64,000 nucleotides of DNA, from the NCBI GenBank assembly GCA_910584865.1, contig CAJUCE010000012.1:1-64000 (forward strand). Reading direction: 5' to 3'. Positions 1 through 8,559 of the stretch are shown here, in pieces. The notes beneath the pieces were generated by a model. It was not told where the DNA came from, ran no database searches, and saw nothing but the letters and a program-made list of their open reading frames with translations. Position numbers and translations under genes: made by a program. The DNA comes from an uncultured Acetatifactor sp. GTDB taxonomy: Bacteria > Bacillota > Clostridia > Lachnospirales > Lachnospiraceae. Numbering within the stretch: position 1 is the first letter of the stretch; the number at the start of each line of letters is the position of its first letter.

Positions 1-192
1 CATATCCTCCTGCGTCAATATAGGTGTTGCTTACAGTTAAGATTATGCACTCCAGAGAGTTCGGCAGGATTGAACTTTATACAGGGAGATGTGGGATGCA
101 TCGGCGACAAACTGGTGCTGCTTCCATGTTCTGTCAACTGGTTTTACCATCCAGTTGGCCGGAAAGAGACTGATCACTGGATTTTTTTTTAA
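1..192 (+). CDS. C-terminal fragment of unidentified protein (enters from left edge)
   Basis: Frame 1 is open from the first base to a TAA at 190-192, giving 63 residues. The second half reads like real protein, with a NFIQGD stretch and a NWFYHPVG stretch, aromatic and hydrophobic residues in a plausible pattern, and no low complexity. I do not recognise the family. It could be the tail of a gene starting outside the window, or chance. A weak promoter-like TATAAT follows at 221-226. Confidence 0.35.
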   Translation, partial: HILLRQYRCCLQLRLCTPESSAGLNFIQGDVGCIGDKLVLLPCSVNWFYHPVGRKETDHWIFF

Positions 193-417
193 AAGAGTGG
201 AAATGCATCCGCAAAAAGGGTATAATCTATATCAGGCTCAAACGATTCATTTAGATAATTTCTGAGACGCTGTTGGCAATATCGGCTGTCGGTGGAGGAT
301 CTGAATTACAATCAGCCGTAGGGCGCGCTGCCGTTTCGGCTGCTTTGACAGCGGCGAAGCCGTGGACAGAAACATATGCTCTGCCCCGGCGGGCAGGAGG
401 ACGCAGGCGGAAAACAG

Positions 418-1248
418 ATGAATACTGAATACGAACAATTCCATATAAAAATAGAGGATGACCTTGATCTTGACAAAATCGCGGACAGCGGCCAGTGCTT
501 CCGGGTACGGCGTTTCCCGGAAGGCATCTGCCGTTTCATCACGGGAGATAAGGTGATTTATCTTTGGAAGACAGCAGACAGGGAATATTCCGTGTACTGC
601 AATACAGGCTCTTGGAATCTGGTTTGGAAGGACTATTTTGATCTGTCCAGAAACTACCGGGAGATCAGGGAGAAAGCCAGAGGCAGAAATGCATTTGTGG
701 ACAGGGCCATGGAGTCGGGGGCGGGAATCCGGGTGCTGCGCCAGGATTCCTGGGAAATGCTGATTACTTTCATCATATCACAGAGGAAGAATATCCCTGC
801 CATTTCCGGCGCTGTGGAAAAGCTTGCATCCGGTTTCGGAAGGAAAATAGTGACAAAGTACGAGACTTTATACGGATTTCCGTCTCCAGAGGTACTGTGC
901 AGCGCAGGGACGGAGGAACTGAAGGCCTGCGGACTGGGATATCGCACGGCATATGTCCTTGATGCCGCGCGCAGAGTGGCAGGCGGCGAGATCGACATGA
1001 GGGCTGTGGCGGCTTATGAAGATGAAGCCCTTTTCGAGGAGCTTCTCAAAATACATGGTGTGGGAAAAAAGGTGGCAAACTGTGTCTGCCTGTTCGGCTA
1101 CGGCAGGGTTGCCAGGGTGCCCGTGGATGTATGGATAGCCAGGGCAATTGAGGAGGAATGTCAGGGGGAGGATCCCTTCGGAAGCTTTGGGGAAGCGGCG
1201 GGGATCATTCAGCAGTATGTGTTTTATCATGAAAGGCGGCGGATCTGA
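418..1248 (+). CDS. ogg: 8-oxoguanine DNA glycosylase / AP lyase, OGG1 type
   Basis: Predicted to remove 8-oxoguanine from DNA and nick the abasic site in base excision repair. The N-terminal half matches the OGG N-terminal fold (DSGQCFRVRRF near residue 20). The C-terminal half is a helix-hairpin-helix GPD glycosylase domain: HGVGKKVANCVCL contains the expected Schiff-base lysine and VPVDVW the catalytic aspartate. The 276-residue length is usual for bacterial OGG. An upstream in-frame ATG at 376 exists, but ATG 418 is preferred because AGGCGG lies 7 bases before it and the protein then starts where family members do. The next gene follows within about 40 bases on the same strand. Confidence 0.9.
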   Translation: MNTEYEQFHIKIEDDLDLDKIADSGQCFRVRRFPEGICRFITGDKVIYLWKTADREYSVYCNTGSWNLVWKDYFDLSRNYREIREKARGRNAFVDRAMESGAGIRVLRQDSWEMLITFIISQRKNIPAISGAVEKLASGFGRKIVTKYETLYGFPSPEVLCSAGTEELKACGLGYRTAYVLDAARRVAGGEIDMRAVAAYEDEALFEELLKIHGVGKKVANCVCLFGYGRVARVPVDVWIARAIEEECQGEDPFGSFGEAAGIIQQYVFYHERRRI

Positions 1249-1288
1249 AGCTAAGGGAGATATTTTCCAGGGAAAAGGAGTAACGGCA

Positions 1289-2230
1289 GTGATTAGTATA
1301 CAGAAATATGTCAGGGCGGAGAGCCTGGAAGAGGCATACCGGCTGAATCAGAGCAGGGCAAACCGTGTAATCGGCGGTATGCTGTGGATAAAAACGGGAA
1401 CGGGTTCCGTCAGTACCGCTATTGACCTCTGCGTATTGGGTCTTGACGGAATAGAGGAGACGGAGGAGGAATTTGTCATCGGCGCAATGACAAGCCTCCG
1501 GCAGATAGAGCTTCATCAGGGACTGAATGCCTATACCCAGGGGGCGGCCGAGGCGGCTGTCAGGGACATTGTGGGGGTTCAGTTCCGCAATCTGGCCACC
1601 GTGGGAGGCAGTATCTGGGGACGCTTCGGCTTCTCCGATGTGCTGACTTTTTTTCTTTCCATGGAGACTTTTGTGGAATTGTACAAGGGTGGCATCCTTC
1701 CCCTGGAGCAGTTTGCAGCCATGGCATACGACAGGGACATACTGGTTCGGCTGATTGTGAAGAAGAAGCCGGGGATGTTCGCATACAGGGCATTTCGGAA
1801 TCAGCGGACGGATCTGCCCGTGATTACCTGCGCGCTGTCCCGGGTAGCGGGAGAGTACCGTGCCGTGGTGGGAGCCCGGCCGGGAAGGGCTGTTGTAGTC
1901 AGGGATGAAGAGGGGCTGTTGTCAGGGAATCTGACGGAGGGGGAGCCTTCCGGGAAAGGAGGCCATTTCGCGGCGGAAGCGTTATCTATGGAAGGAGGCC
2001 ATTCTGTGGCGGGAGCGTTTTCTGTGGAAGGAGGCCATTCCGCGGCGGGAGCGTTTTCCATAGGAGGAGGGCATTTAAAGGAAGCTTTCCAGGCCTTCTC
2101 CGCCTATGCAGCCGAAAAGGTTCCTGTGGGCAGCAATACTCGGGGAAGCGCCGCTTACCGCAGCCATTTGATCAAAGTTCTTACGGAGAGGAATCTCATC
2201 CAGTTGGGAGGAAACAGAGATGGAAATTAA
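1289..2230 (+). CDS. xdhB: Xanthine dehydrogenase-type FAD-binding subunit
   Basis: FAD subunit of a three-subunit molybdenum hydroxylase; it passes electrons from the iron-sulfur subunit to NAD or another acceptor. The PCMH-type FAD fold is visible (IGAMTSLRQIE, VGVQFRNLATVGGSIWG, then FSDVLTFFLSM). The start is set at GTG 1289, where AAAAGGAG precedes by 8 bases; upstream in-frame ATGs would overlap ogg. The CO-dehydrogenase-like C-terminal domain is interrupted by three exact-length 12-residue repeats of GGHSVAGAFSVE type. The end overlaps xdhC by 11 bases, so translation is probably coupled. Reading frame intact; whether the repeat insert is tolerated is unknown. Confidence 0.88.
   Translation: MISIQKYVRAESLEEAYRLNQSRANRVIGGMLWIKTGTGSVSTAIDLCVLGLDGIEETEEEFVIGAMTSLRQIELHQGLNAYTQGAAEAAVRDIVGVQFRNLATVGGSIWGRFGFSDVLTFFLSMETFVELYKGGILPLEQFAAMAYDRDILVRLIVKKKPGMFAYRAFRNQRTDLPVITCALSRVAGEYRAVVGARPGRAVVVRDEEGLLSGNLTEGEPSGKGGHFAAEALSMEGGHSVAGAFSVEGGHSAAGAFSIGGGHLKEAFQAFSAYAAEKVPVGSNTRGSAAYRSHLIKVLTERNLIQLGGNRDGN
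1958..2075 (+). repeat. 36-bp in-frame tandem repeat inside xdhB
   Basis: Three 36-bp units begin at 1958, 1994 and 2030, with a partial fourth at 2066. Each starts GGAGGCCATT and encodes about GGHSxAGAFSxE. The array is in frame and lies in the C-terminal part of the FAD subunit, where the family has no such insert. Confidence 0.9.
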
Positions 2231-2720
2231 GGTAAAACTGAACGGGAAAAACATATCTGCCCGTATTGAGGCTGATATGCTGCTGATTGATTTTCTGCGG
2301 GAGCATGGCTGCTACAGCGTGAAAAGGGGCTGTGAAACCTCTAACTGCGGCCTGTGTACCGTGCTGATGGATCAAAAGCCCGTTTTGTCCTGCTCGATAC
2401 TGGCGGCCCGGGCGGAGGGCGCCGAGGTGTGGACTCTGGAGGGGCTTCAGGCGGAGGCGCAGGAGTTTGTGGGCTTTATCGCGGACCAGGGGGCGGACCA
2501 GTGCGGATTCTGCAATCCGGGTTTTGTGATGAATACCATTGCCCTGCTTCGGGAGAATCCCGATCCCACGGATGAGGAAATCCGCGCCTATCTGGCAGGA
2601 AACCTGTGCCGCTGCTCCGGGTATGAAGGGCAGCTGCGGGGGATCCGGAATTTCCTGGAGAGCCGCAGGATGAGGGAGGAGCCGGACGCACGGAATAAGA
2701 ATCTGAATCATTGGGCATAG
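2220..2720 (+). CDS. xdhC: Xanthine dehydrogenase-type [2Fe-2S] subunit
   Basis: Small iron-sulfur subunit that relays electrons from the molybdenum centre to FAD. Residues 1-75 form a plant-type ferredoxin domain with CETSNCGLC and a later Cys (LSCS). The C-terminal domain holds the second cluster, with CGFCNPGF and NLCRCSGY. The 166-residue length is typical. GGGAGG lies just before the ATG, which overlaps the end of xdhB. About 435 bases separate it from the molybdenum subunit, which is unusually far for this operon. Confidence 0.93.
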   Translation: MEIKVKLNGKNISARIEADMLLIDFLREHGCYSVKRGCETSNCGLCTVLMDQKPVLSCSILAARAEGAEVWTLEGLQAEAQEFVGFIADQGADQCGFCNPGFVMNTIALLRENPDPTDEEIRAYLAGNLCRCSGYEGQLRGIRNFLESRRMREEPDARNKNLNHWA

Positions 2721-3155
2721 CGAGGTTGGAGCGGACACCTGCATCTGTCCCGGGCAGGAGGCAGGCCGCATTGTGGTGTTTGCGGGCTTGCAGAGGAGAG
2801 TTTTATTGGAGATAAAAAGGGGAAGGAACAGGGGATGAGTTATCGGATAAATATTACGAGGCGGGAATTTCAGGACAGCTACCACAGGCATTATAAGTTG
2901 AGGTTGAGCTGAAGAAAAAACGGAATTTATGGCCCCTGTGGTGGAACCGGGTTGATGTATACAGCGATGAGATTGTCAGGAATTCAAGTATGTAAAAGCG
3001 GCAAGGCCCAGGGTGCTGTCCCTGTTGGCGAGATGACCGGCAGGTCTGTTGTGCACCGGGCTCGTTGCATTAGGCGCCGCAGGGGGATTCATTTTCCCAA
3101 AAGGCAGAAATTCATACATTGGTAGAATCATGGAAAAGATACCACGGAGGTCAGT
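2721..3155 (+). other. 435-base gap between xdhC and xdhA
   Basis: No convincing gene. A 25-codon ORF (ATG at 2835) and an adjacent open stretch around 2909-2995 (frame encoding KKRNLWPLWW) look like scraps of an eroded gene but match nothing I can name. GGAGGTC just before 3156 is the ribosome site of xdhA. Confidence 0.5.
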
Positions 3156-5591
3156 ATGGAACATAGAAAAACGATACCCGGGAACACAGCGATTTGCACA
3201 ATGAGAGATACATCAGATGAGCCTTCCCGTGATGCCATCCGGGAAACAACAAAGACTCCTCAATACAAATCAATCAACAAATCCGTCCGCAAAAAGGATG
3301 CCATGCAGCTGCTGTTGGGGAAGCCGGTGTACATGGACGACATCACGCCCCGGGAGGCCCTGGCGGTAAAGCTGCTGCGCAGCCCCCATGCCAATGCCAT
3401 TGTCAAGGAGATCAATACGGACATTGCCAGGAAAGTTCCCGGAATTGTGGATATTTATACCTGGCAGGACGTACCTTCCACACGTTTCGCCATCGCGGGG
3501 CAGACCTATCCGGAGCCCTCTCCCTACGACAGGCTGATTATTGACCGCCATGTGCGGTTTGTGGGGGACGTGGTGGCCATCATTGCGGCAGAGACGGAAA
3601 AAGCGGCGGACAGGGCCATGAAGCTGATCAAGGTCAGCTATGAGGTACTGGAGGCGGTTTTGGATTTCCGGAAGGCAAAGGACAATCCGGTTCTGGTGCA
3701 CCCGGAGGAGGACTGGTACCCGCCCTGTGAGGTGGGCGGCTCCAACTTAAGGAACCTGGTGGCCAGCGGCAGTGAGTCCCATGGGGATGTGGACGCCGTG
3801 ATGGAGGCGTGCGAGATTCAGATTGACAGAACCTTTCACACCAAGGCGTTTAACCAGGCCATGATGGAGACTTTCCGGACTTACACGGATTTAGACCGCT
3901 ACGGGCGGCTCCATGTGGTCACGTCCACCCAGATTGTTTTCCACTGCCGGCGTATCCTGTCCAGGGCCCTGGGGATTCCCAAGAGCCGGATACGGGTGGA
4001 GAAGCCCAGGATAGGCGGAGGCTTCGGCGCCAAGCAGACGGCGGTGTGCGAGGTCTATCCCGCCTTTGTGACCTTGAAGACCGGACGGGCGGCAAAGCTG
4101 ATTTATACCAGGGAGGAGGCCCAGACCGCAGGCTCCCCCCGGCATGAGATGGAGATAAGGGTGCGCCTGGGAGCCGACAGGGAGGGCAGAATCCGGGCTT
4201 TGGATCTTTATACACTGTCCAATACCGGGGCGTATGGGGAGCACGGCCCTACCACGGTGGGGCTGTCCGGGCATAAATCCATTCCCCTGTACACCGGGGG
4301 ACTGGAGGCTCACCGTTTCAGCTATGATGTGGTTTACACCAATACCATGGCGGCAGGGGCTTACCGGGGATATGGGGCCACCCAGGGAATCTTCGCCCTG
4401 GAGTGTGCCGTGAACGAACTGGCTGAAAAACTAGGCATGGACCCCACGGCGGTCCGGGACAGGAACATGGTGCGGCAGGGCATGGTGATGCCCGCCTATT
4501 ATCAGGAAACCGCCAATGCCTGTGCGTTAGACCGCTGCATGGAGCATTGCAGAAAAATGTTTGCCTGGGAGGAGAAGTACCCCGTCCGGGATATGGGAAA
4601 CGGAAAAGTCCGGGCGGCGGGGATTGCCATGGCCATGCAGGGCTCCTGTATATCAAATGTGGATGTGGGAAGCGCTACGGTGAAGCTGGGGGAGGACGGC
4701 AATTATAACCTGCTCATCGGTGCGGCGGACATGGGAACGGGCTGCGATACCATTCTGGCCCAGATGGTGGCGGAATGCATGGACTGCGACGTGGAGGATG
4801 TGGCCGTGTTCGGGGCGGATACGGATGCCTCCCCCTATGACTCCGGCTCCTATGCGTCCTCCACCACTTATATCACAGGTAAGGCCGTGGAGAAAGCCTG
4901 CGACGATTTAAAGAGGCGGATTTGCCATATTGCGGCGCAGATGATGGGCTGCAGCGCGGAGGAAGTGGTGTTTGAGAGGGACAGGGTCCGACGGATAGAG
5001 TCGGGGCAGCAGGTGAGCCTGACGGATATCGCCTATCGCACCCAGACCTTCGGAGGCGAGCCGGCGGAGGCCACCGCCACCCATTCCTCTCCGGTGTCGC
5101 CTCCTCCTTATATGGTGGGAATGGCGGAAATCGAATTGGACAAACAAACAGGGCAGGTGACCATACTTGACTATATGACTGTGGTAGACTGCGGCATTCC
5201 CATCAATCCTGCCCTTGCCCGGATTCAGGCGGAAGGGGGCATTGTGCAGGGCATCGGCCATACCCTTTTTGAGGACATTCATTATGATAAAAAAGGCTGT
5301 CCCGGGGAGTCTTCCTTCCTGCAGTACAGGCTGCCCACCCGCCTGGATATGGGGCATCTGAAAGTGGAGTTCGAGCACAGCTATGAGCCCACCGGGCCTT
5401 TCGGCGCAAAGTCCATCGGCGAGATTGTCATCAACACTCCTGCGCCGGCCATTGCCCATGCCATTTACCGGGCCACAGGAGTCTGGCATAGGGAACTGCC
5501 CATCACCCCGGAGAAGATAGTGATGGCAGAATGCTGTGCTTCAAAAGCGGAAAACTTACCAAGCAAGAGAGAAGAAACCAATGGAGAATAA
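3156..5591 (+). CDS. xdhA: Xanthine dehydrogenase-type molybdenum-binding subunit
   Basis: Catalytic subunit that hydroxylates purines or related heterocycles using molybdopterin. Family marks are present in order: the SPHA motif near residue 80 in the hammerhead domain, IGGGFGAKQ, the molybdopterin-contacting GAYRGYGATQG, and the C-terminal GAKSIGE with the catalytic glutamate. At 811 residues it is slightly longer than usual because of a roughly 38-residue polar N-terminal extension. The start is kept at 3156 because a strong GGAGG lies right before it. It follows xdhB and xdhC in the usual FAD, Fe-S, Mo order, and overlaps the MATE remnant downstream. True substrate unknown. Confidence 0.93.
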   Translation: MEHRKTIPGNTAICTMRDTSDEPSRDAIRETTKTPQYKSINKSVRKKDAMQLLLGKPVYMDDITPREALAVKLLRSPHANAIVKEINTDIARKVPGIVDIYTWQDVPSTRFAIAGQTYPEPSPYDRLIIDRHVRFVGDVVAIIAAETEKAADRAMKLIKVSYEVLEAVLDFRKAKDNPVLVHPEEDWYPPCEVGGSNLRNLVASGSESHGDVDAVMEACEIQIDRTFHTKAFNQAMMETFRTYTDLDRYGRLHVVTSTQIVFHCRRILSRALGIPKSRIRVEKPRIGGGFGAKQTAVCEVYPAFVTLKTGRAAKLIYTREEAQTAGSPRHEMEIRVRLGADREGRIRALDLYTLSNTGAYGEHGPTTVGLSGHKSIPLYTGGLEAHRFSYDVVYTNTMAAGAYRGYGATQGIFALECAVNELAEKLGMDPTAVRDRNMVRQGMVMPAYYQETANACALDRCMEHCRKMFAWEEKYPVRDMGNGKVRAAGIAMAMQGSCISNVDVGSATVKLGEDGNYNLLIGAADMGTGCDTILAQMVAECMDCDVEDVAVFGADTDASPYDSGSYASSTTYITGKAVEKACDDLKRRICHIAAQMMGCSAEEVVFERDRVRRIESGQQVSLTDIAYRTQTFGGEPAEATATHSSPVSPPPYMVGMAEIELDKQTGQVTILDYMTVVDCGIPINPALARIQAEGGIVQGIGHTLFEDIHYDKKGCPGESSFLQYRLPTRLDMGHLKVEFEHSYEPTGPFGAKSIGEIVINTPAPAIAHAIYRATGVWHRELPITPEKIVMAECCASKAENLPSKREETNGE

Positions 5592-6640
5592 AACCGTACA
5601 ACAGGAAAACAAAATGGGCGTCATGCCCATAGACAGGCTTCTGATATCCATGTCACTGCCCATGATGATATCCATGCTTGTCCAGGCCCTTTACAATATA
5701 GTGGACAGCATTTTTGTGTCCAGAATCAACGAATATGCCCTGCGGGCCGTGTCTCTGGCATTTCCCATCCAGAGCCTGATGATTGCCGTGTCCGTGGGAA
5801 CCGCGGTGGGCATCAATGCGTTCCTGTCCAGAACCCTGGGGGAGAAGGAGTATGAGAAGGCCAATACCATTGCGGCCAACGGCATTTTCGTGGAGATGAT
5901 GAGCTATCTGGTGTTTGTACTGGTGGGGATTTTCTTAAGCCGCCCGTTTTTTGCCAGTCAGACGGAGATTCAGGCCAGACGGGAAACTGATTGCCAGTAT
6001 CTATAAGGTGGGCATTCCTTCCATTATTATGCAGGCCATCGGCTCCGTGATGACCTATGGCATGAACCTGATTCTGGAGGCCTTCGGCACAGCCCAGACC
6101 GTGTTCGGGATTTACTTTAAGCTTCAGAGCTTTATCTTTATGCCCGTATTCGGCCTGAACAGCGGCATGGTTCCCATCATTGCCTACAACTTCGGCGCAG
6201 GCAGCAGGGAACGGGTGCTGCGGACCATGAAGAGCAGCATCAAGTATGCGGTAGGCATCATGCTGGTGGGACTGGCGGTGATGGAGCTGTTTCCTGCCAG
6301 GCTCATCGGGCTGTTTGACGCGCAGGCTTCCACGGATCTTCTGGTGATTGGGGTTCCCGCCCTGCGGATTATCTGCCTGAGTTTCTGCTTTGCAGGATAC
6401 TGCATCGTGGTGGGAAGCGTATTCCAGGCCCTGGGAAATGCGGTATACAGCATGCTGGTGTCCATTGCCAGGCAGCTCTGTGTGCTTCTGCCGGTGGCGT
6501 GGCTCTTTTCCCTGAGCGGCAACGTGAACCTCATCTGGTGGGCCTTTCCCATTGCGGAGCTTGTGAGTCTGAGCCTGAGTACGTATTTCCTGATACGCAT
6601 CAACAGGGATATCATTGTGCATATCGGGGAAGAGAAGTAG
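5581..6640 (+). pseudogene. MATE-family efflux pump, internally deleted and frameshifted
   Basis: The first part (5581-about 5975) encodes a MATE start (MSLPMMISMLVQALYNIVDSIFVSR) up to FFASQTEI. The second (about 5970-6640, another frame) resumes at FRPDGKLIASIYKVGIPSIIMQA and runs to the C-terminus. Roughly 100 residues between them are missing compared with the usual ~450-residue pump, and the frame changes at the join. CAGACGG occurs twice at the junction (near 5958 and 5979), as expected for a deletion between short direct repeats. The start ATG overlaps the end of xdhA. Not expected to be functional. Confidence 0.88.
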
Positions 6641-6748
6641 AAAACGAATGCGTGAGCGCTTCTGTAATGCAGGGCAGAAAAGCGGCAGTTAAATGCGCTC
6701 ACAATAAGGAAGTTTTAACAGAATGAGCTTTGAGGGGAGCGTGCCGAG

Positions 6749-7294
6749 ATGGGCAGTCTGATCATCAGTTTTTCAGGGAGAAAGAACGGAAACTGCGATG
6801 AAATCGGGCAGTATATAGCATCCACTGCGCCCGGAGAAAATCGGTTTGTGCGATTCGGGGAACTGAATGTGCACCCCTGCAGCGGATGTGAATATGAATG
6901 TTTTGGCGGGGCCTGCAGGTACAGGGAAGATGATATTTACAGCCTGTGGGAGGAAACGGGCGGTTATGACAGGGTGATCCTGATTGTCCCCATGTACTGC
7001 GGGAATCCGGCGTCGTTGTATTTTGTATTCAATGAGCGCAGCCAGGATTATTTTAGCCACAATGAAAGCGATTATGAGGATGTGGTTAGACGGCTGTATA
7101 TCATAGGTGTGTACGGAAAAGCGGAAACTTCGCCTGATTTTGTTCCCTGTCTGGAGCAATGGTTTGAGGGCTCCGGTTATACGGGGCGGGTACTGGGGAT
7201 TGAACGGCATCTGTATGGCCAAAAGCTCGGGGACAGGGTTCTGGATGTGGCGGAAGTGGCGGAGAAAATCGGGGAATTTTTAAAAGAAGGATGA
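6749..7294 (+). CDS. Flavodoxin-like NAD(P)H-dependent oxidoreductase
   Basis: Small cytosolic flavoprotein of the FMN-reductase/WrbA-like group. The N-terminus has the phosphate-loop pattern after the first strand (ISFSGRKNGNCDEI), then a Cys cluster (HPCSGCEYECFGGACRY) that is typical of iron-sulfur-flavoprotein-like members, and the YDRVILIVPMYCGNPAS strand. 181 residues. GAGGGGAG precedes the ATG by 9 bases. Substrate unknown. Confidence 0.8.
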   Translation: MGSLIISFSGRKNGNCDEIGQYIASTAPGENRFVRFGELNVHPCSGCEYECFGGACRYREDDIYSLWEETGGYDRVILIVPMYCGNPASLYFVFNERSQDYFSHNESDYEDVVRRLYIIGVYGKAETSPDFVPCLEQWFEGSGYTGRVLGIERHLYGQKLGDRVLDVAEVAEKIGEFLKEG

Positions 7295-7303
7295 GGTTGT
7301 AAA

Positions 7304-7432
7304 ATGTCAGGGGAAATCTGGTTGGCCGCGTTCAAGAGGTTGGAAGCATCCAGAAAATTATGCTCCGAACCAGTAGAATATGATAAAGAAAGAGAGGCAG
7401 CTATGAATGCAAAATATGGAAGTGTTGATTGA
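7304..7432 (+). CDS. Short antitoxin-like protein paired with PIN toxin remnant
   Basis: A 42-residue ORF ending EAAMNAKYGSVD. That type of tail, and the overlap with a PIN-domain start 16 bases before its stop, fit the small antitoxins that precede PIN toxins in Clostridia (recognised from memory of the family). The N-terminal DNA-binding part seems short, so it may itself be truncated. GAGGTTG lies 6 bases before the ATG. Confidence 0.5.
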   Translation: MSGEIWLAAFKRLEASRKLCSEPVEYDKEREAAMNAKYGSVD

Positions 7433-7520
7433 TACGAATGTTCTGCTTAACTATATCACGAACAGAGAAGATAGATATCTGAAAGAATCGATTAGAATTG
7501 TAGGGCGGAGTTCTGCATGA
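7416..7520 (+). pseudogene. PIN-domain toxin, N-terminal remnant
   Basis: The ATG at 7416 overlaps the antitoxin-like ORF and encodes MEVLIDTNVLLNYITNRED, a classic PIN nuclease start with the first acidic residue (DTN). The frame stops after 34 residues, where a full toxin has about 130. The remaining acidic residues are absent, so nuclease activity is not expected. The HD gene begins 16 bases later. Confidence 0.7.
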
Positions 7521-7536
7521 TAAAAAGGAGAAAGCG

Positions 7537-8211
7537 ATGACAAAGGAGACATTTTCTTTACTGGAAAATTATATGCTGAGCAACATGGAGGACAGCGCCC
7601 ATGACAAGGAACATATCTACCGCGTCCTGTATACCGCCCTGGACATTGCCGGGACGGAAAAGAGTGTGGATATGGATGTGCTGATCTGCGCCTGCCTGCT
7701 GCATGACATCGGCCGCCGGGAACAGTTTGCCACAGGCGCCTGCCACGCGTGTGTGGGAGCGGATAAGGCGTACTGTTTCCTCATAGAACATGACTTTCCG
7801 GAGAATTTTGCGGCGCATGTAAGGGAATGTATCCTTACCCACCGTTACCGGAGGGGCAATCAGCCCGGGACAATAGAGGCGAAGATTTTGTTTGATGCGG
7901 ATAAGGTGGATGTGACCGGCGCGGTGGGCATTGCACGCACGCTGGTTTACAAGGGGCAGGTTGCGGAGCCACTGTATACGGTGCTGCCTGACGGACAGGT
8001 TTCGGATGGGACAGGGGATGCGCCGCCCTCCTTTTTTCAGGAATACAAATACAAACTGGAAGGCCTGTATGACAAATTTTATACAAAGCGGGGTGCGGAA
8101 ATCGCGGGACAGAGACGGCAGGCGGCGGTTGATTTTTACAACGGCATGCTGCGGGAGGTAAGCGGGACCTGCGGGAGGGGGAATGAGCTGCTGCGGGAAG
8201 TTTTGGATTAG
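7537..8211 (+). CDS. HD-domain phosphohydrolase
   Basis: Predicted metal-dependent phosphohydrolase of the HD superfamily. HDKEHIYRVLYTA near residue 22 gives the first His, and CLLHDIGRR near residue 67 is the HD doublet. A later HRYRRG and DADKVD supply further metal or active-site residues. 224 residues; AGGAG precedes the ATG. Close to uncharacterised HD proteins of Firmicutes; substrate unknown. Confidence 0.85.
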   Translation: MTKETFSLLENYMLSNMEDSAHDKEHIYRVLYTALDIAGTEKSVDMDVLICACLLHDIGRREQFATGACHACVGADKAYCFLIEHDFPENFAAHVRECILTHRYRRGNQPGTIEAKILFDADKVDVTGAVGIARTLVYKGQVAEPLYTVLPDGQVSDGTGDAPPSFFQEYKYKLEGLYDKFYTKRGAEIAGQRRQAAVDFYNGMLREVSGTCGRGNELLREVLD

Positions 8212-8220
8212 GCAGGAGAG

Positions 8221-8442
8221 ATGGACAGTCCTGGGAACAGGCATAATGCAGAGGCGATTTTGCAGGCAAGCATCCATGCGAACAAAAGATTATACAACGA
8301 AGTCAGGAGGGATTTGGGTATGTGCGAAGCGTTAAGGGAACTTGGGAATCTCCCGGAAGGAGCCGTCTCCAGGCCGCAGGAGCATGACAGGGCCGCCGAA
8401 GCCATTGGAGTCCGGTACCCGGAGGGGCCTTTTGTACCATAG
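8221..8442 (+). pseudogene. Possible remnant of an Rpn-like nuclease C-terminus
   Basis: A 73-codon frame containing MCEALREL, a phrase common near the end of Rpn-type PD-(D/E)XK proteins in this group; the complete protein at 30402-31334 has the comparable MCQAIKEM. The rest matches nothing. It starts 9 bases after the HD gene. Weak call. Confidence 0.25.
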
Positions 8443-8559
8443 TACGAAGCAGCACAGTGGTATGAAACGGCTGACGAATCGGAAAACAGAAAAGTTCAGG
8501 CAGCTTTGGGTGCAGTGTTTCTTCAGAGAATAAGTTGCAGAGAAAAGAAAGGGAAAAGC

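Noticed and set aside
5813..6622. 269-codon open frame antisense to the broken MATE gene
   Set aside because: His/Gln/Asn-rich translation typical of antisense to hydrophobic genes; the plus strand retains MATE homology.
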